A stretch of DNA of 64,000 nt from Seriola aureovittata. Lineage: Eukaryota; Chordata; Actinopteri; Carangiformes; Carangidae. Positions within the stretch are counted from its first letter, which is position 1, and every line of letters starts with the position of its first letter. A program made the position numbers and the translations under genes. Below, piece by piece: positions 47,501 to 58,575 of the stretch. The stretch lies in assembly GCF_021018895.1 (NCBI RefSeq), contig NC_079375.1:2318560-2382559 (forward strand), read 5' to 3'. Below the pieces are notes generated by a model. It had not been told where the DNA came from. It did no database searches and was given only the letters and a program-made list of their open reading frames with translations.

Positions 47501-47931
47501 AACTGGGTGAATTAATGAAATTTAAAGGATCAGTTTGGTGATATTCAGTTTTATTGTCCACTTATCCCATGAAAAGATCCAAACCAACAATGTGTTGCGA
47601 TGATAACGTCCCTCCTCTGTCTGTGGCTCTCAGCTCTGCGCTCATTGGTTCCTGCTGAAAACGTAAATCTTTAAAAGCATAAACATAAAACATAAAGTTT
47701 CATTTTTAAGAAGTCTCAGTAATTTCAGCTGCTCACTGTAGTTTTTTATCAAACCAACCGGAGGAAGTATTGCATTTACTGGGGACTATTTTCAGTGGCA
47801 TGTACATGTTTGCTGCTGTAGAAGGTTTTAGTCCAGTTCAGCCTGAAGGATGAAGTCACATCTGTACCAGACACCAAACCCACATGTTGTCATACGGAAC
47901 AGCCTTAAAAGTCACAACTGTGACACACACA

Positions 47932-47997
<66 letters not shown>

Positions 47998-50900
47998 CAC
48001 ACTCACACTCACTCACTCCATCTTCAAACACCTCTTTATAGTGCTGAGGTCATCCGGTGCAGCCAATCAGAGCGAGCCGTTAAACAGGTTTAAAAGCTGT
48101 AAATTCTTCACTTGTGACATTTGCTGCCCTCAGGAGCAAAAGCATGATGTCATCTGTCACTGTTGCTAGGAGACTCGCGTGTTATTGAAGCCCTCGTTGT
48201 CGACATGAGAAGAGTTTCTTTGTTCTGTTTACGTAACAGATCGAGTCTGCAGAGGCTTTTTACCTTCAGCCTTTCGGCCTGTATTAATCCCTCACACATA
48301 CATTGTACATGTCGTCACACACGTGAACCAAACAGACTCGTGTTCCTTTGCTCTGCAGCTGGATCGGGAATCAAACACATCTGGTGAAGCATCTGAGCCA
48401 CAAACCTCTGGAGCCTTCACACCCTCGAAAACACTCACCTGGAGATTTTCAGAGACACATAGAACAAGCTGTTGATCAATTAATTAGTCGATTATTGTAA
48501 AATTCATCAGCAACCATTTTGATGCCTAAGATAAAATGCTTTTCAGATGTGAAGGTTTCCTGCTGATCCTTGTCTTATATGATAAAATAAACTTTAAGAT
48601 GTCATCTCTTCAAACTGATTCTTGAGTTCTTGAAATTGATTCACTCTTTTCTAGATAAAAAGACGAGTCATTTAATCAACACAGAGCTCAGCAGATGAGT
48701 CAATGCATCATTAATGCAAGGAAAAGGTTTCTGCTCTTCATTTATAAAACAAAACTTAAAAAAAAACAAAACTTGATTTTGCAGGAAAATGGGGAGAGAA
48801 AAACGAGGAAAACCTTCAAATAAAGACAAAATTAACAGACATTCAGCAACAAGTAGAAAGCAGGATCCTTTTTAATGATTCTCTTCTTCTCTCAGGGTTT
48901 TCCGGCGCAGGCGGAGGCCTCGCAGCTCCCTGGCTCGCCTCCTGAGCGATGTCACAGAGACCTGCCAGTCGTGGCTGGATGAGAAAGTCTTCAGGGGCGT
49001 GTTCAGGACGGGAAAGCACCACAACTGGGACCAAGACCAGGACCAGGACAAGGACCAGGATAAGGACCTGGACAGAGAATATGAGAGGGATCCTGTTTGG
49101 GCGAAGAGCAGTCAGCAGCACCGGGCCCCGCTGGACGAGTCCTCCTGGTCTGGACTCTGCAGCACCGAGCTGGAGGACAGCCGCAGCTTCACATATGGTG
49201 GGTAACAGCTGGAGGTTAAGTTCAGCCTGATTCTGGATCTGATGTGGTTCTAAAATCCCCGATGCTGCGTGCAGATGAGAAAAGAAAATTAAAAATAAAT
49301 CCAAACCCCCCACTAAAAATATGGTTTTGTTTTTTCTCTTTCAGACCCAACAGAGATCCCGCCCCCTCCTGACAAAGTGTCCCCGCCCCCAAAGATGCTG
49401 ATCCAGGAAGAGATTTGCTCTGAGATCTGTCAGTCAAAGGAGCGGTTCACCCAGTCACTGGGTGGACTCTCAGAAGTCCCGCCTCCCTCTCCTTTCTACA
49501 CCAACACCTGCTGCTGTCAGGCCTCACCTGAGCACACAGGTCAGCTGCAACATTATCATCATCATCATCAACATCATCATCATCATTATTATTGTGTGTG
49601 TACCAGCTGCTTCAGAGACAGCAACATAACAGGAGATAATTACATTTTTACTTTTTTTTTACGACAACCAGCAGCTGCAGTTTGTCCTGTGTTGAAACCA
49701 GTGGGCGGGGTTCGAGGTTAGAACAGCTGTTTTTTTTTTTCTTTTCTACTCTTAAACTTCATCATCAAACTGAAATTCTGGTTTTACAGTGCAACAAAAA
49801 GACACCACAGATGATAACTGAGACGTTAGCTCATTAGCTCACAGCCCAAAATCTTCACATCAGTAACTAATGTAAATGTAATGTATTTCATTTGTATTGT
49901 TGTTTTTTCTCATCAGCTCTGACGTGTATTTGTTTGTGTTTTTGTTTCAGGGTTAACGATGAAGGCCTTTCTCCTTTTCATCTTCACCATCTTCATCTTC
50001 TCGGCTCTTTATTCAGGGTAAAACTTTGTTTTTATTTCTCTTTAATGGCAACCATTTTTTTCCACTGGTTTAAACCACCAACTTAAGCTCCATATTTTCC
50101 TCTTCTCCTGTGTTTTATTTGAAGTGTTGATCCATAAGAAGATATATTTGTTGTTTTAATAACCAAAAACCATCTCAGTTTAGTTTTACATCTCCTCTCT
50201 CAGGCTTCTCTCTGGAGCTCTAGTAACAACAGATCAGTGAGCCAATCAGAAGAGAGGAGGCTCTGAGCCTCTCTCTGGTTGACTGCTTTCTAAGTGATCC
50301 ATTAAAAATATAGCAGAATTCAGGTAAACACTCAGAGAAACCAAATCCTGCGAGGTTGGATGGTGGGGCCAGGTGGGCGGGGCTTGGGGTGTGGCTGAAA
50401 GCGGTGACTGCTTTGTTGTGACATCACAAAGTTACAGAAGTCCCTCATTTTTTATCCAGTTTTTAAGTCAAGTTCACGTTTGAGTGGAGAATCTTTAAAC
50501 TTGAATCTTTTGTGTGTCATGTTTTCTGTACCTCCTCCTCTCTGCAGGTGTCTGAGGTGGAGCTCGACTGTGACATCCATTGTGTTCATGATGGTGTCAA
50601 CATTTATGTGTAAGTAACATATAAGATTAGACTCATGCATCAGGTCAGTCTCATGGATCTGCTGACGAAATATTCCCTGATATGACAAAACTAAACATGA
50701 CAGAAAATCTGTAACAGAGTAGGCTATTCATTTTGTGTGTAAAATGAATTCATGTATATGATTTAGGGATGCCCCGATTGATCGACCGCCGATCAAGATA
50801 GGCAGATTTTCATTAAAAATACATGATTGGCATAAATGCTTCAAGTCACCGATCACCTGTGGTTAATACTCTGGTGTATGGAAGAAGATTAGAGCTACAG

Positions 50901-52773
50901 TACATCTAATCCTGTTCTGTACTGGTGTCTGCGGCTGAGAGAAGCGCTGTGTTCTGTGTAGCGTAGTCCTGCCTCCCACCTTGTTGTTGCGCACAGGCCG
51001 TCAAAACCAAACATGTCGGCCGTGTGGAACTTTTATAAAGCATGTGAGACTGATATAACGTACACCATCTGCAATGCGGGGCTCCAGACTAACTTGACTA
51101 ACTTTATCACTGGTTGCAGACATGATTTGGTCGCACCTTTTCTAAATACAGCCTATTTCTTCATGAAGGACTCTCTGAGGCTTCCTCTTCTTTATTAGCA
51201 GCAGAGCATCAGAATGAGAATAAATGACAATATCAGATTTATGGATATTTCTCACTTTGCTCTGATGATCTGAAGAACTCTCTGTTTCTCTTTCCTGTCT
51301 GTCTCTGTCTGTCAGCGTCTTATCACGCAGTGACCTTAAACTCACCACGGAGCAAAACGATTTTACTGACTGTAAACAGACTGTGTATGCTACTCACACG
51401 CTCTTAGGTTTACTGGAAGATTTAGAAAATATTAGTGTGATATGATGATATGGAAGGGGAGGGAGCCTCGGCTGTGGATCGGCCGATCGCCCCCATAGAT
51501 GATCGGTACTGGTATCCCTTCTTTGATTATATAAATTAGCATTATTTTTAAAGCAGCGATGTTTACGTGACCTCTACTGTTACAAGATAAATTCAGAGAA
51601 AAAGAGAATTCTGAAGGTCTGGACTCTGTAGCAGCTTGTCTTCAGCTTCAAAACTGATTTTTTCAAATCAACATCAGTTTTTTAAAAACCTGCAAACTTT
51701 AGACCTTCAAAGATTTGAGGATTAAATAGCTAAGCAGTTCTGTCTCTTTTCAGTCCTGACAAAGTCGGGGCCAATGGGCGAGTGGAGGAGGGCGAAGACG
51801 GAGGTGAGTCGAAAATCACGTCAACACATTTCACTTCATTTTGGCAGCAAAGAAGTAACGTTAAAGGTCCCGTATTTTACACTTTTCTTTTGTTATATTT
51901 GAAGTGTTGATCCATAAGAAGAAATATTTGTGGTTTTAAGTGAATGCTAATGTTAGCATATTCAGCTCAAGTCCACATTTCTCTGTGGACTGAGTGCTCT
52001 GATACTTTAGCCGTGTTTCAGCCGCAGGAACTTTCCGCTGGAACCAGGAACCTTTTGAGGAACTATGCGCGTTTTGACCCCTGGATCCAGGGTCTAAATT
52101 TAGTTCCAGGGTAATTGATCGACCCCTAAAAATGTACCAGGTCAGGGGGGTAGTACTCTCCAAAGGTTCAGGAACCTTGAGGGGTGTGGTCTGCAGTGCT
52201 GAACATTTCTGACTGGTCGAGTACTCGCTGCGTTTTATTTCACCCGCCATGTTTAAAAGTCTGCAGGGAGTGAGCGATTGAGCAACGAGCGAGCACATTT
52301 TCCGCAGCGCGAAACAGATCCGGGAGAGGGTAAAAAACTGAAACAGGACTTCAAAATAATAAAGAACCACAACAACCAGAGTGGCGAGGGTTGCTACCCG
52401 CCACGTGTAATACGGGATCGTCCCGTATTTGAAAATAAAATGCTGTGTCCTGTAGGCTATTGAATATATACGGGATGCAATTGGTCCCGTATTTTCGTTC
52501 ATGTTATGTCCTCAAAGTGCTGTGAATAATGTAATGTCAAGTAATAATTTTGCATAATCTACCCGGGACTTAAGTCTGCGATGGAAACAGACAACAATGG
52601 GCCACAGGAACCTTTTTGTCGCTGAAGAAACACGGCTTTTCACAGTATTAATATAGAACCTAGACCTGCTTTATAATCCAACAACACATGGACATTTACC
52701 CGAATACTATATGGAACTTAAACAGTTTCTAATGTTTCTGTTTTTTCAGGACATCACATCAAGAAATGAGTAA
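44576..52773 (+). CDS. tmem71: Transmembrane protein 71, 9 coding exons
   Basis: Exons: 44576-44606, 45656-45701, 46840-47049, 48896-49197, 49345-49539, 49951-50017, 50548-50609, 51754-51803, 52750-52773. Total 987 nt, 328 aa (human about 295), all junctions GT/AG and in phase. Function in cells is not established. The diagnostic block is residues 52-103: CRRSPRLLTNGYY, TEDSF, DGN, then YKENLVR followed by a basic RRRRR run, closely matching human TMEM71. The C-terminal half has two hydrophobic segments, about 267-283 (FLLFIFTIFIFSALY) and 291-306 (VFMMVSTFMFL), separated by CLRWSS as in mammals. The first two short exons (MALFFSGAVTS, PIKRRLRAN) and the tiny last exon (DITSRNE) rest on splice signals and phase only. 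Residues 141-155 are an Asp-Gln/Asp-Lys repeat not present in human. Introns carry MITEs, a hAT relic and a nested transposon. Confidence 0.93.
44772..45309 (+). mobile_element. TIR repeat family B, copy 3 (most complete)
   Basis: The left end CTAGAATCACCTCCTGGTGG and the right end CATGAAGAGGCGATTCTGG are inverted repeats of roughly 35 bp (the left continues TTGTATCCCTCCTCC, the right is preceded by GGCGGAGGGATACAAC). The interior is non-coding with GACCTTTGACCTTTC and GGTCAAGGGCGTGGTGACC. This looks like a non-autonomous DNA transposon of about 540 bp. Target duplication is unclear. Confidence 0.75.
46130..46626 (+). mobile_element. TTAA MITE family A, copy 3 (both ends intact)
   Basis: TTAAAGCTCCATATTTTCC at the left and CTATGGGACCTTTAA at the right, each bordered by TTAA. 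The interior matches copy 1 with small deletions. It is the best full-length example for defining the family. Confidence 0.8.
47530..47850 (+). repeat. Dispersed repeat family E, copy 2
   Basis: AAAGGATCAGTTTGGTGATA, CTTATCCCATGAAAAGATCC, CTGTGGCTCTCAGCTCTG and TGGGGACTATTTTCAGTGG. Shares reverse-complement blocks with 43490-43735. Confidence 0.6.
47922..48017. repeat. (CA)n microsatellite with CACT tail
   Basis: Nearly 70 bp of CA units followed by degenerate TCACAC/TCAC units. It is the longest dinucleotide tract in the window and the source of spurious His-Thr frames. Confidence 0.95.
48470..48700 (-). repeat. Dispersed repeat family J, copy 3 (inverted)
   Basis: GATCAATTAATTAGTCGATT, ATTCATCAGCAACCATTTTG and TTTTCAGATGTGAAGG are the reverse-complement counterpart of the blocks at 22290 and 40755. 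Confidence 0.6.
49551..49593. repeat. (CAT)n microsatellite beside tmem71 exon 5
   Basis: About twelve CAT/ATT units starting 11 bp after the exon 5 donor. Close enough to influence splicing if it varies; untested. Confidence 0.85.
50083..50443 (+). mobile_element. TTAA MITE family A, copy 4 (3'-truncated)
   Basis: Begins TTAAGCTCCATATTTTCC and follows the family to TGACATCACAAAGTTACAG, where it stops. In tmem71 intron 6. Confidence 0.75.
50764..51520 (+). mobile_element. hAT-like DNA transposon remnant with BED-finger fragment
   Basis: Ends are TAGGGATGCC and GGTATCCCTT, an imperfect inverted pair, with GATCG-rich subterminal sequence on both sides. Flanks ATATGATT (50756-50763) and CTTTGATT (51521-51528) agree at 6 of 8 bases, the 8-bp duplication length of hAT elements. 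At 51013 a frame reads MSAVWNFYKACETD and YTICN, like the start of a BED-type zinc finger of hAT transposases; no catalytic domain remains. It lies in tmem71 intron 7 and is dead. Confidence 0.7.
51861..52721 (+). mobile_element. TTAA MITE family A, copy 5 (interrupted)
   Basis: Left end TTAAAGGTCCCGTATTTT, right end ATGGAACTTAA. It is internally deleted after TTGTGGTTTTAAG and split by another element at 52009-52637. The family's GATACTTTCACAG is divided as GATACTTT and TTTCACAG. In tmem71 intron 8. Confidence 0.75.
52009..52637 (+). mobile_element. PIF/Harbinger-like element nested in MITE copy 5
   Basis: Terminal inverted repeats start AGCCGTGTTTC and end GAAACACGGCT, 629 bp apart. Comparison with the empty family A copies shows a 3-bp duplication, TTT, at the insertion site, fitting PIF/Harbinger. 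The interior is non-coding, with CAGGAACCTTTT-type and CAGGAACTTTCCGC subterminal blocks. Confidence 0.7.
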
Positions 52774-53640
52774 AAGAAGAGAAGATGAGTGACATGAGCA
52801 ACTGGAGGAGAGAAAGAGGAAAAAGTCTGATGGAAACTCAGCGGAAATATTTTACATTTCACCAACCGTTTGCATGTAAGTTGCACTTAAAGGACCAAGT
52901 TATACTGAGCTCCGGAAAACATTTTACAGCAGCACCTGTTTGACTGCAAAACTTCGACTGAATTTGAATGTAAATCTTTGTGTGTTTTGTTCTCTGAGCT
53001 GAAGGGCTGCACTTCTTTGTATATTTGTATATACAAAGAAGTATATTTTGTATATTTGACCTTTAAATCTAAAGAAAAAAATTCTGGGGAAAATCCAGCA
53101 TGGTGTTGCAACCAAACAAACTTTTGTATATTATGTCAACACAGCACTCAAACTGAGAACTTTTCACCAGCATCATGTTTGGATTTTCCCAGCGAAGAAA
53201 ACAGTTTGTTTCTGATAAAATGCTGAAGGAACTCTTTAACATGGTGACACAAGTTACCGTAGTTTAGCCATGAAAGATGAATAATTTCCATATCAAATAC
53301 AAAACATCCAAATATACGTGACATATATTTAAAAGACTAAGTGTATCTTCTGGTTAGTAGCTGAACTTGGCTTTTTTTGAGCTGTCCACAGTGACCAAAC
53401 GTCTGATGTTCAGCGTTTGAGAACAAATTCAGGTCCAGCAGCAAAAAAAAAAAAAATTTAAATAACAGCTGTGACTTTTTCTAAAAAAAACAAAAAACAA
53501 ACCAAATGCACAAAACACCTGAAGTTCACATTGATCTACCTGGCGTCTCTAATTGAAGGGGTTAAGTGCCATTTTTTTCCTGAGGAAACTGAATGAAGAG
53601 TTTTACACCAAAATGACAGAGACAATAAAAAACAGACACA
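52774..53640 (+). other. Probable tmem71 3' UTR
   Basis: No coding frame after the TAA at 52771-52773. A polyadenylation hexamer AATAAA lies at 53624-53629. The sequence between is unique and AT-rich, with an A run at about 53442-53455. Later hexamers also exist, so the end is uncertain. Confidence 0.4.
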
Positions 53641-54489
53641 ACACAAGATATTTTTTAAAAATAATGTTGGTGTTGGTACATTAAAGCTGCACCGGGTCAG
53701 ATTTTAATGCGACTTTGACCAGAGAGGGAAGGATGACTTCTGACTGCTGGACTCAGTTACATCCATCCAGACACATGTCGTTGTTTCATTCACTCTGATG
53801 AATTCATACTGATAGTTAAAACTGATTAGGTATCGTTAATCTCGTCAGTTAAAGCGTCACATGTGCTTCAGTATCAGCTGTTCTCCCGATTTCATGTTTG
53901 AGTTTTATGTCCTTTAATCTTAAAACAGCTTGAAATGTCAGAAATAACATTAGCAGGAAAACATAAAGCAAACGATTTGAGTCATGAAGAAAAATATAAA
54001 ACTTAGTTTTTCTAATGTTCCCTTGTGCAGCTTTAACAGTATCATGTAAATCTTAGATCAACTTGTTCTCTGCAGCGTTTTGTGGTAAAACTCTGTTAAG
54101 TGCCTAATAATACAGAATAATACAGGGAAGTGTTAGATTTGAACCTGAAATGCTGCTGAAACATTAAACAGACCAGCTCCAGTGGTTAATGGGGATATTT
54201 GATTTCATCTGCCTACTGGAGCAGCTGGGTGGAGTTAGTATGTCAGAGGAAATACATTTTCAAATACAGTGGACTGTGGAGAAGTCAGTGGCTGGTTTTA
54301 TAAAAACAGACTGAAAAGGAGTTTTAATAAGAACAGACACATGACATGTGACTGGTTTCTCTTTGATTTTAAAGAATCTAAAGCTTCCTGGCTGGCTGCT
54401 GGCTGCAATGCTCTCTGGGATTTTGTGTTGTTGTGGTTTGAAGGGAATTGACTCCATCACAGTGTTAAAATGGGTCCAACCAAGCATTA

Positions 54490-54905
54490 ACCTCTGGGAC
54501 TGAATGCTAAAAACTGCAGTTCCTCTAATGACCACTAGAGTCTGGCTCCAACAGTGAGTCAATCCCCATTGACTCCCATGTTAAAATGTCCAACTTTACA
54601 GCAGAAAGAAACATGTTTACAGCCTGGTACAAAAACAGTTTTGGTCTCTAGAGCTAATTTCCTCCTTCGTGACACCTGTTTATATAATTCACCTCTTTAC
54701 ATTTCATGAAGACTTAAAGTTATGGAGACTTCAGGATGCCCCACCTCTTTGGGATTTTTGGATTAGCTGGGAGTTAAGGGTGGAGTCAGGCACTGCCAAG
54801 ATGGTGATGGTGGAGCAGCTCACTCTGAGCTTCAGAAACCTATGGGTGATGTCACTGAGGCTATGTCCATCTTTATTTGCTGTCTGTGGGTCCAACACAC
54901 TTAGA
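54490..54905 (+). repeat. Dispersed teleost repeat family K
   Basis: AGTCAATCCCCATTGACTCC, CATGTTAAAATGTCCAACTT, ACATGTTTACAGCCTGGTAC, AACAGTTTTGGTCTCTAGAG, GGATTAGCTGGGAGTTAAGG and CACTCTGAGCTTCAGAAACC match the phrase order of a frequent fish repeat. One copy here. Confidence 0.6.
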
Positions 54906-54925
54906 CCATTCACTGTCTAGTCCCA

Positions 54926-55374
54926 TGTTTCCATGACATGGTACAGACTCTACTTGCTTTTGGTACCAGGTTCTTCCTTGTTTGGTACCAGGTTGTTCTT
55001 TGTAACTATAGTGACAGTGCACAAACGTATTATGACATCATCCTCAACGCGACACACACATGAACAATAGAGGATATAGAAGGGAACCCAAATGTTTCCG
55101 CTTCCTCGTTGACCATAGCGTGGTTTTGGTTGCTTTACTAAAGGGATAGAACAGTAACAGGCAGAACGTCTCATCTCGCACAATGATGACTCCGTAATGA
55201 CGATTCTGTCTGACCAATCAGTAGTCTGCAGTGTTTTTACCTCAGCTTGCCTGGAACCTCGGTGGGAGGTGATACCAAAAAAAAGTAGCAGGTACCAGGT
55301 TCTATCCACAAGTTTTGCCTGATGGAAAACCAAAGAAAGTGAGTTGAGTCGGTACCCTGCAGAGGAACAGGGCT
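54926..55374 (+). mobile_element. MITE with GGTAC-rich inverted ends
   Basis: Left end CATGTTTCCATGACATGGTA with CAGACTC beyond it; right end GAGTCGGTACCCTGCAGAGG then AAC, roughly inverted. Both sides have inner GGTACCAGGTTCT blocks in inverted relation and GGAACCTCGGTGGGAGG near the right. The pattern is that of a common fish MITE. Non-coding. Confidence 0.55.
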
Positions 55375-57019
55375 CTGTGGGAGAAGTGAAACCACATGCT
55401 GTCTGATATGATCCCATCTACTTCTCAGCCCCTGTTGAACTTTTCTCAGCCTCTGACTGCACAGTTTTTCTCCAGGATCTCGCTGTCTTTGTTCGTGCAT
55501 CTGTGGCGGTTTTAAAATCCACGTGTGAACACAGCCTCCACCCAGCTGGCATCACAGGCAGGAAGAAATATCATCACCTATTCACAGCTCCTGTATAAGT
55601 CAGGTCTGCTTCTGTGTGAAGGTTAACTCTTCTTCACACATTTTACAGGGATTTCTGAAGGAGCAATAAGATAAAGGAAACCAGACAGTTGAGTTTCATG
55701 GGAGAACATTTAGGATTTCTGTAACAAAATCAGGGAGTTTATCTTGGTTTGAACAGTTTGTATAGATTATGTTACCACTCTGTGACTCCTGAAGGACGAA
55801 CAAAGAAAATCGAAGTGTTGCAGGAAGCTGGACTAAACAAATGTAAAGAAAATCTTGTACTGTTACGGCTTTATAAGGTTTTGACTTTATAAAGTTGTTA
55901 AAATTCAATCATGTTTGGGCCTCAAACTACGCCAAGACTTTTAGCAAACTTTGAAAAACAAAGAGATGAGCTGTGTCGTTTTTAGCGACGGCACAAATCA
56001 ACTCTTCCTGTGTGAAACTTAAATGTTTTCATGTGTTTTTGTGTAACAAACTTTGACCAGATAAGTCTTCATGTTCCAGATTGTCTGAAGGGATTAGAAT
56101 AAGTACAAATGTGTCTGTTCAAACAGTTGTGATAATCATGCTGTGTTTATGTCGTATGGAAATTAATCTAAAGTACCAGATCCAAACTTAAATAAATACT
56201 TAACTACTGTTCATCAACAAGTCAAGTATTTTTAATTACAGCCAGGAAAATTCAATTTTTCTGTTAGCAATTTTGGGCTTAATAATACAGCAGTGCTTGA
56301 TAAGTCAAACAAACACAGACGCCTCATCAATTGAAATCGTTAGACGAAAGAATAACGACAAAAGAATATTTTTACACGACCAACTCTGCCGTCACTTAAC
56401 TGCGAATTTTCTGTTGATGTGAATCCCTGAAAGTCATAAACTTTTCCATCTCATGTGACCTGAACGCAGCATATGATATAGAACATGAAGGGTTAAAGGT
56501 TGAGGTCACACCAGAATTGATGCGGCAAACCGCTAACATGCTAGCAACCCAGGAACACGGTAGCACCAAGCTTCTTTATATTTCATATTTTATATTTCAC
56601 CTTGGTGCAAAACGTAATTCCACTGAAAATGAATTGACTTTGCTGTAGAAAATTTACATAATAAATTCTGGTGTGACTGAGCTTTTAAAACAGAAATTTC
56701 TCTCTTTCTGTGTAAATCAAGACTTTCTGAATCGTGTTTATTCACTTAAAGTGCCAAATGTTTTGAAATCTGATGATTCAGGAAAGGTTACGTCACCAAT
56801 ACTTCATCAATGAACACATATAAATCTATATTACTAATATTTTTAATACTGCTCTGCATGACTTTGTATTACTTTGCATTTAAAGCTGCACCTATAAATA
56901 TATTTATATTAACGACAGATCAAATTACTCTGTGTAATGTGAAAGGTGTTGCTCATAGTTTTGAACCCACTGAGAATCAACACCGCAAAACTTTTTAGCC
57001 TCTTTTAGCTCTTAGTTTT

Positions 57020-57200
57020 GGTTTTACAGCCAAAATATGAGCCAGGTATTTTTTTCACAGGAGCTGGTGGAGACCAAAAACTGAGGGAGTACTGGACAGG
57101 TGGCACAAACATGGCTCCAGATGAATGGTCATGTTGCTCTGTAGCTGCTAACATGTTATTGGTAGCTCGTTGTGCTGCCCCCTGGTGGCCAAAGCCAAGA
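57020..57200 (-). repeat. Dispersed repeat family C, copy 3 (inverted)
   Basis: GGTGGAGACCAAAAACTGAG, GACAGGTGGCACAAACATGG, CCAGATGAATGGTCATGTTG and TGTAGCTGCTAACATG are the reverse complement of blocks in the copies at 8490 and 23150. Confidence 0.6.
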
Positions 57201-58116
57201 AATGCAGCTTTAAATGATCAAAGTTAAACGTGGATCAAGTTTGGCCTTTTTTTTTTTTTTTTTTTTTACATTTAAAAACTTTTCTTGATGTTGTAAAATA
57301 TTGAATTTAATGCAAAAGACAAATAAGAAGAAGTTCCTTTGATAAAAATCAACATTTAACATGAATCGCACCTTTAGATGCTCCTGTTGTGTGTGAAGCA
57401 GTTACTGTACATGGTGTTAATGATGTTGTACATAGATTTTTTTTATTTATCATTGACTGCACTTGTTTCCAAAAGTGGAAATGTGATACTCTGCTTGTGA
57501 CAGCACTTATCTGTCCTGTACTGTATTCATGTCCTTAAAGTCTGGTTCAACAGCTGTTCAGAAAACTGCAAAATTAAGCCTTAAATGAGATGCCAACCAG
57601 ATTTCAAATTTTATATCAATAAATCTGATGTATTTGCTTCCAAAACGACACTTGAAGGAGCAGTGTGGATCGCTGAGTCTCCGTCAGTAAAATGGTTTAA
57701 ATGAACAAAAAGAAATTCAGTGATTTGGATGATGGGTAGTTTCCCATTTCGGCCTTTTGGTGGCGCTGTGTTTAAGATTTAATTTTTACAGTATTTGGCA
57801 TATTGACAGAGTGAGACTTAAAGTGAATGTTTATCGTCCATTAAACCCTGTTATAAAGACCAACAGTGTATTTGTGTTTAGTGTAACCTGCATGTTTCTG
57901 TCTGTTTCACTGTGACTTGCACTTCTCCAGAAGGGTTAGGGTTTGGAATCAGTTTTCAGGTGCAGCTGACTGAAGAGGGGCCTGAAGGTGGAAACAAGCT
58001 GATGGAAGCGACGACGAATTAAAAGGTAGAAATACACTGAAGGAATGACTAAAAATTTAAACTGTTCAGAATCCACAATGACACAGTTTCCACTTTAAGT
58101 TACTGAAATACTTCTG

Positions 58117-58575
58117 TATAAGAAAGTAGAGAGGAAGCTGCAGCACAACAACACCAGAGAGGTGTGGAACCATCACTGGCTGTAAAGAGAAGAACAGCCA
58201 GGCAACATCAGGTGATGTGGACGATGAGTTCAACCTGTTCTCCAACAGGTGTGACACAGCCTCACCTGTTCTCTCTCCCACTGCTTCAGCTGCAGCTTCT
58301 CCTACGGCATCTCCTTCACAACCTGACACTGCAGCTGCAACTCCCTCCACACTGGGGTCAAGCCTGCTGTCCTTTACAGGTGAGGAGGTGAGGGCGGAGC
58401 TCAAGAGGCTACGCCCTGGAAAAGCAGCAGGCCTGGAAGGTGTGTGTCCGAGGCTGTTAAAGGACTGTGTAGCTGGCTGAGCCTCTCCAGAGGATCTTTA
58501 ACTTAAGTCTACAAACAGGGAGGGTCCTGGTCCTGTGGAAAACATACTGTCTTGTCTTACTAAACAAAGTAATTA
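58117..58575 (+). pseudogene. LINE fragment upstream of the reverse-transcriptase core
   Basis: Frames read DDEFNLFSNRCDTASPVLSP, then LSFTGEEVRAELKRLRPGKA with AGLEGVCPRLLKD, then after a stop LAEPLQRIFNLSLQ and VLWKTYCLVLL. This is the order of the linker and first motifs of a fish non-LTR element of the PGKAAGPDGV type. It has a stop after the KDCVAG segment and no ends. It is a different family from the relic at 30100. Confidence 0.75.

Larger units (their letters stand above)
47050..48895 (+). other. tmem71 intron 3, contents
   Basis: Contains repeat family E at 47530-47850, a long CA microsatellite at 47922-48017 and inverted family J at 48470-48700. 47050-47520 and 48020-48460 show no recognisable feature. 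Confidence 0.6.

Noticed and set aside
47850..48093. Two open frames rich in His-Thr
   Set aside because: Produced by the CA microsatellite inside tmem71 intron 3.
48843..49313. 156-codon minus-strand frame with Val-Leu repeats
   Set aside because: Antisense of tmem71 exon 4; the Val-Leu run is the reverse of the Asp-Gln/Asp-Lys hexamers.
52278..52463. Short frames within the nested element
   Set aside because: Inside a non-coding MITE-like element with no similarity to a transposase.
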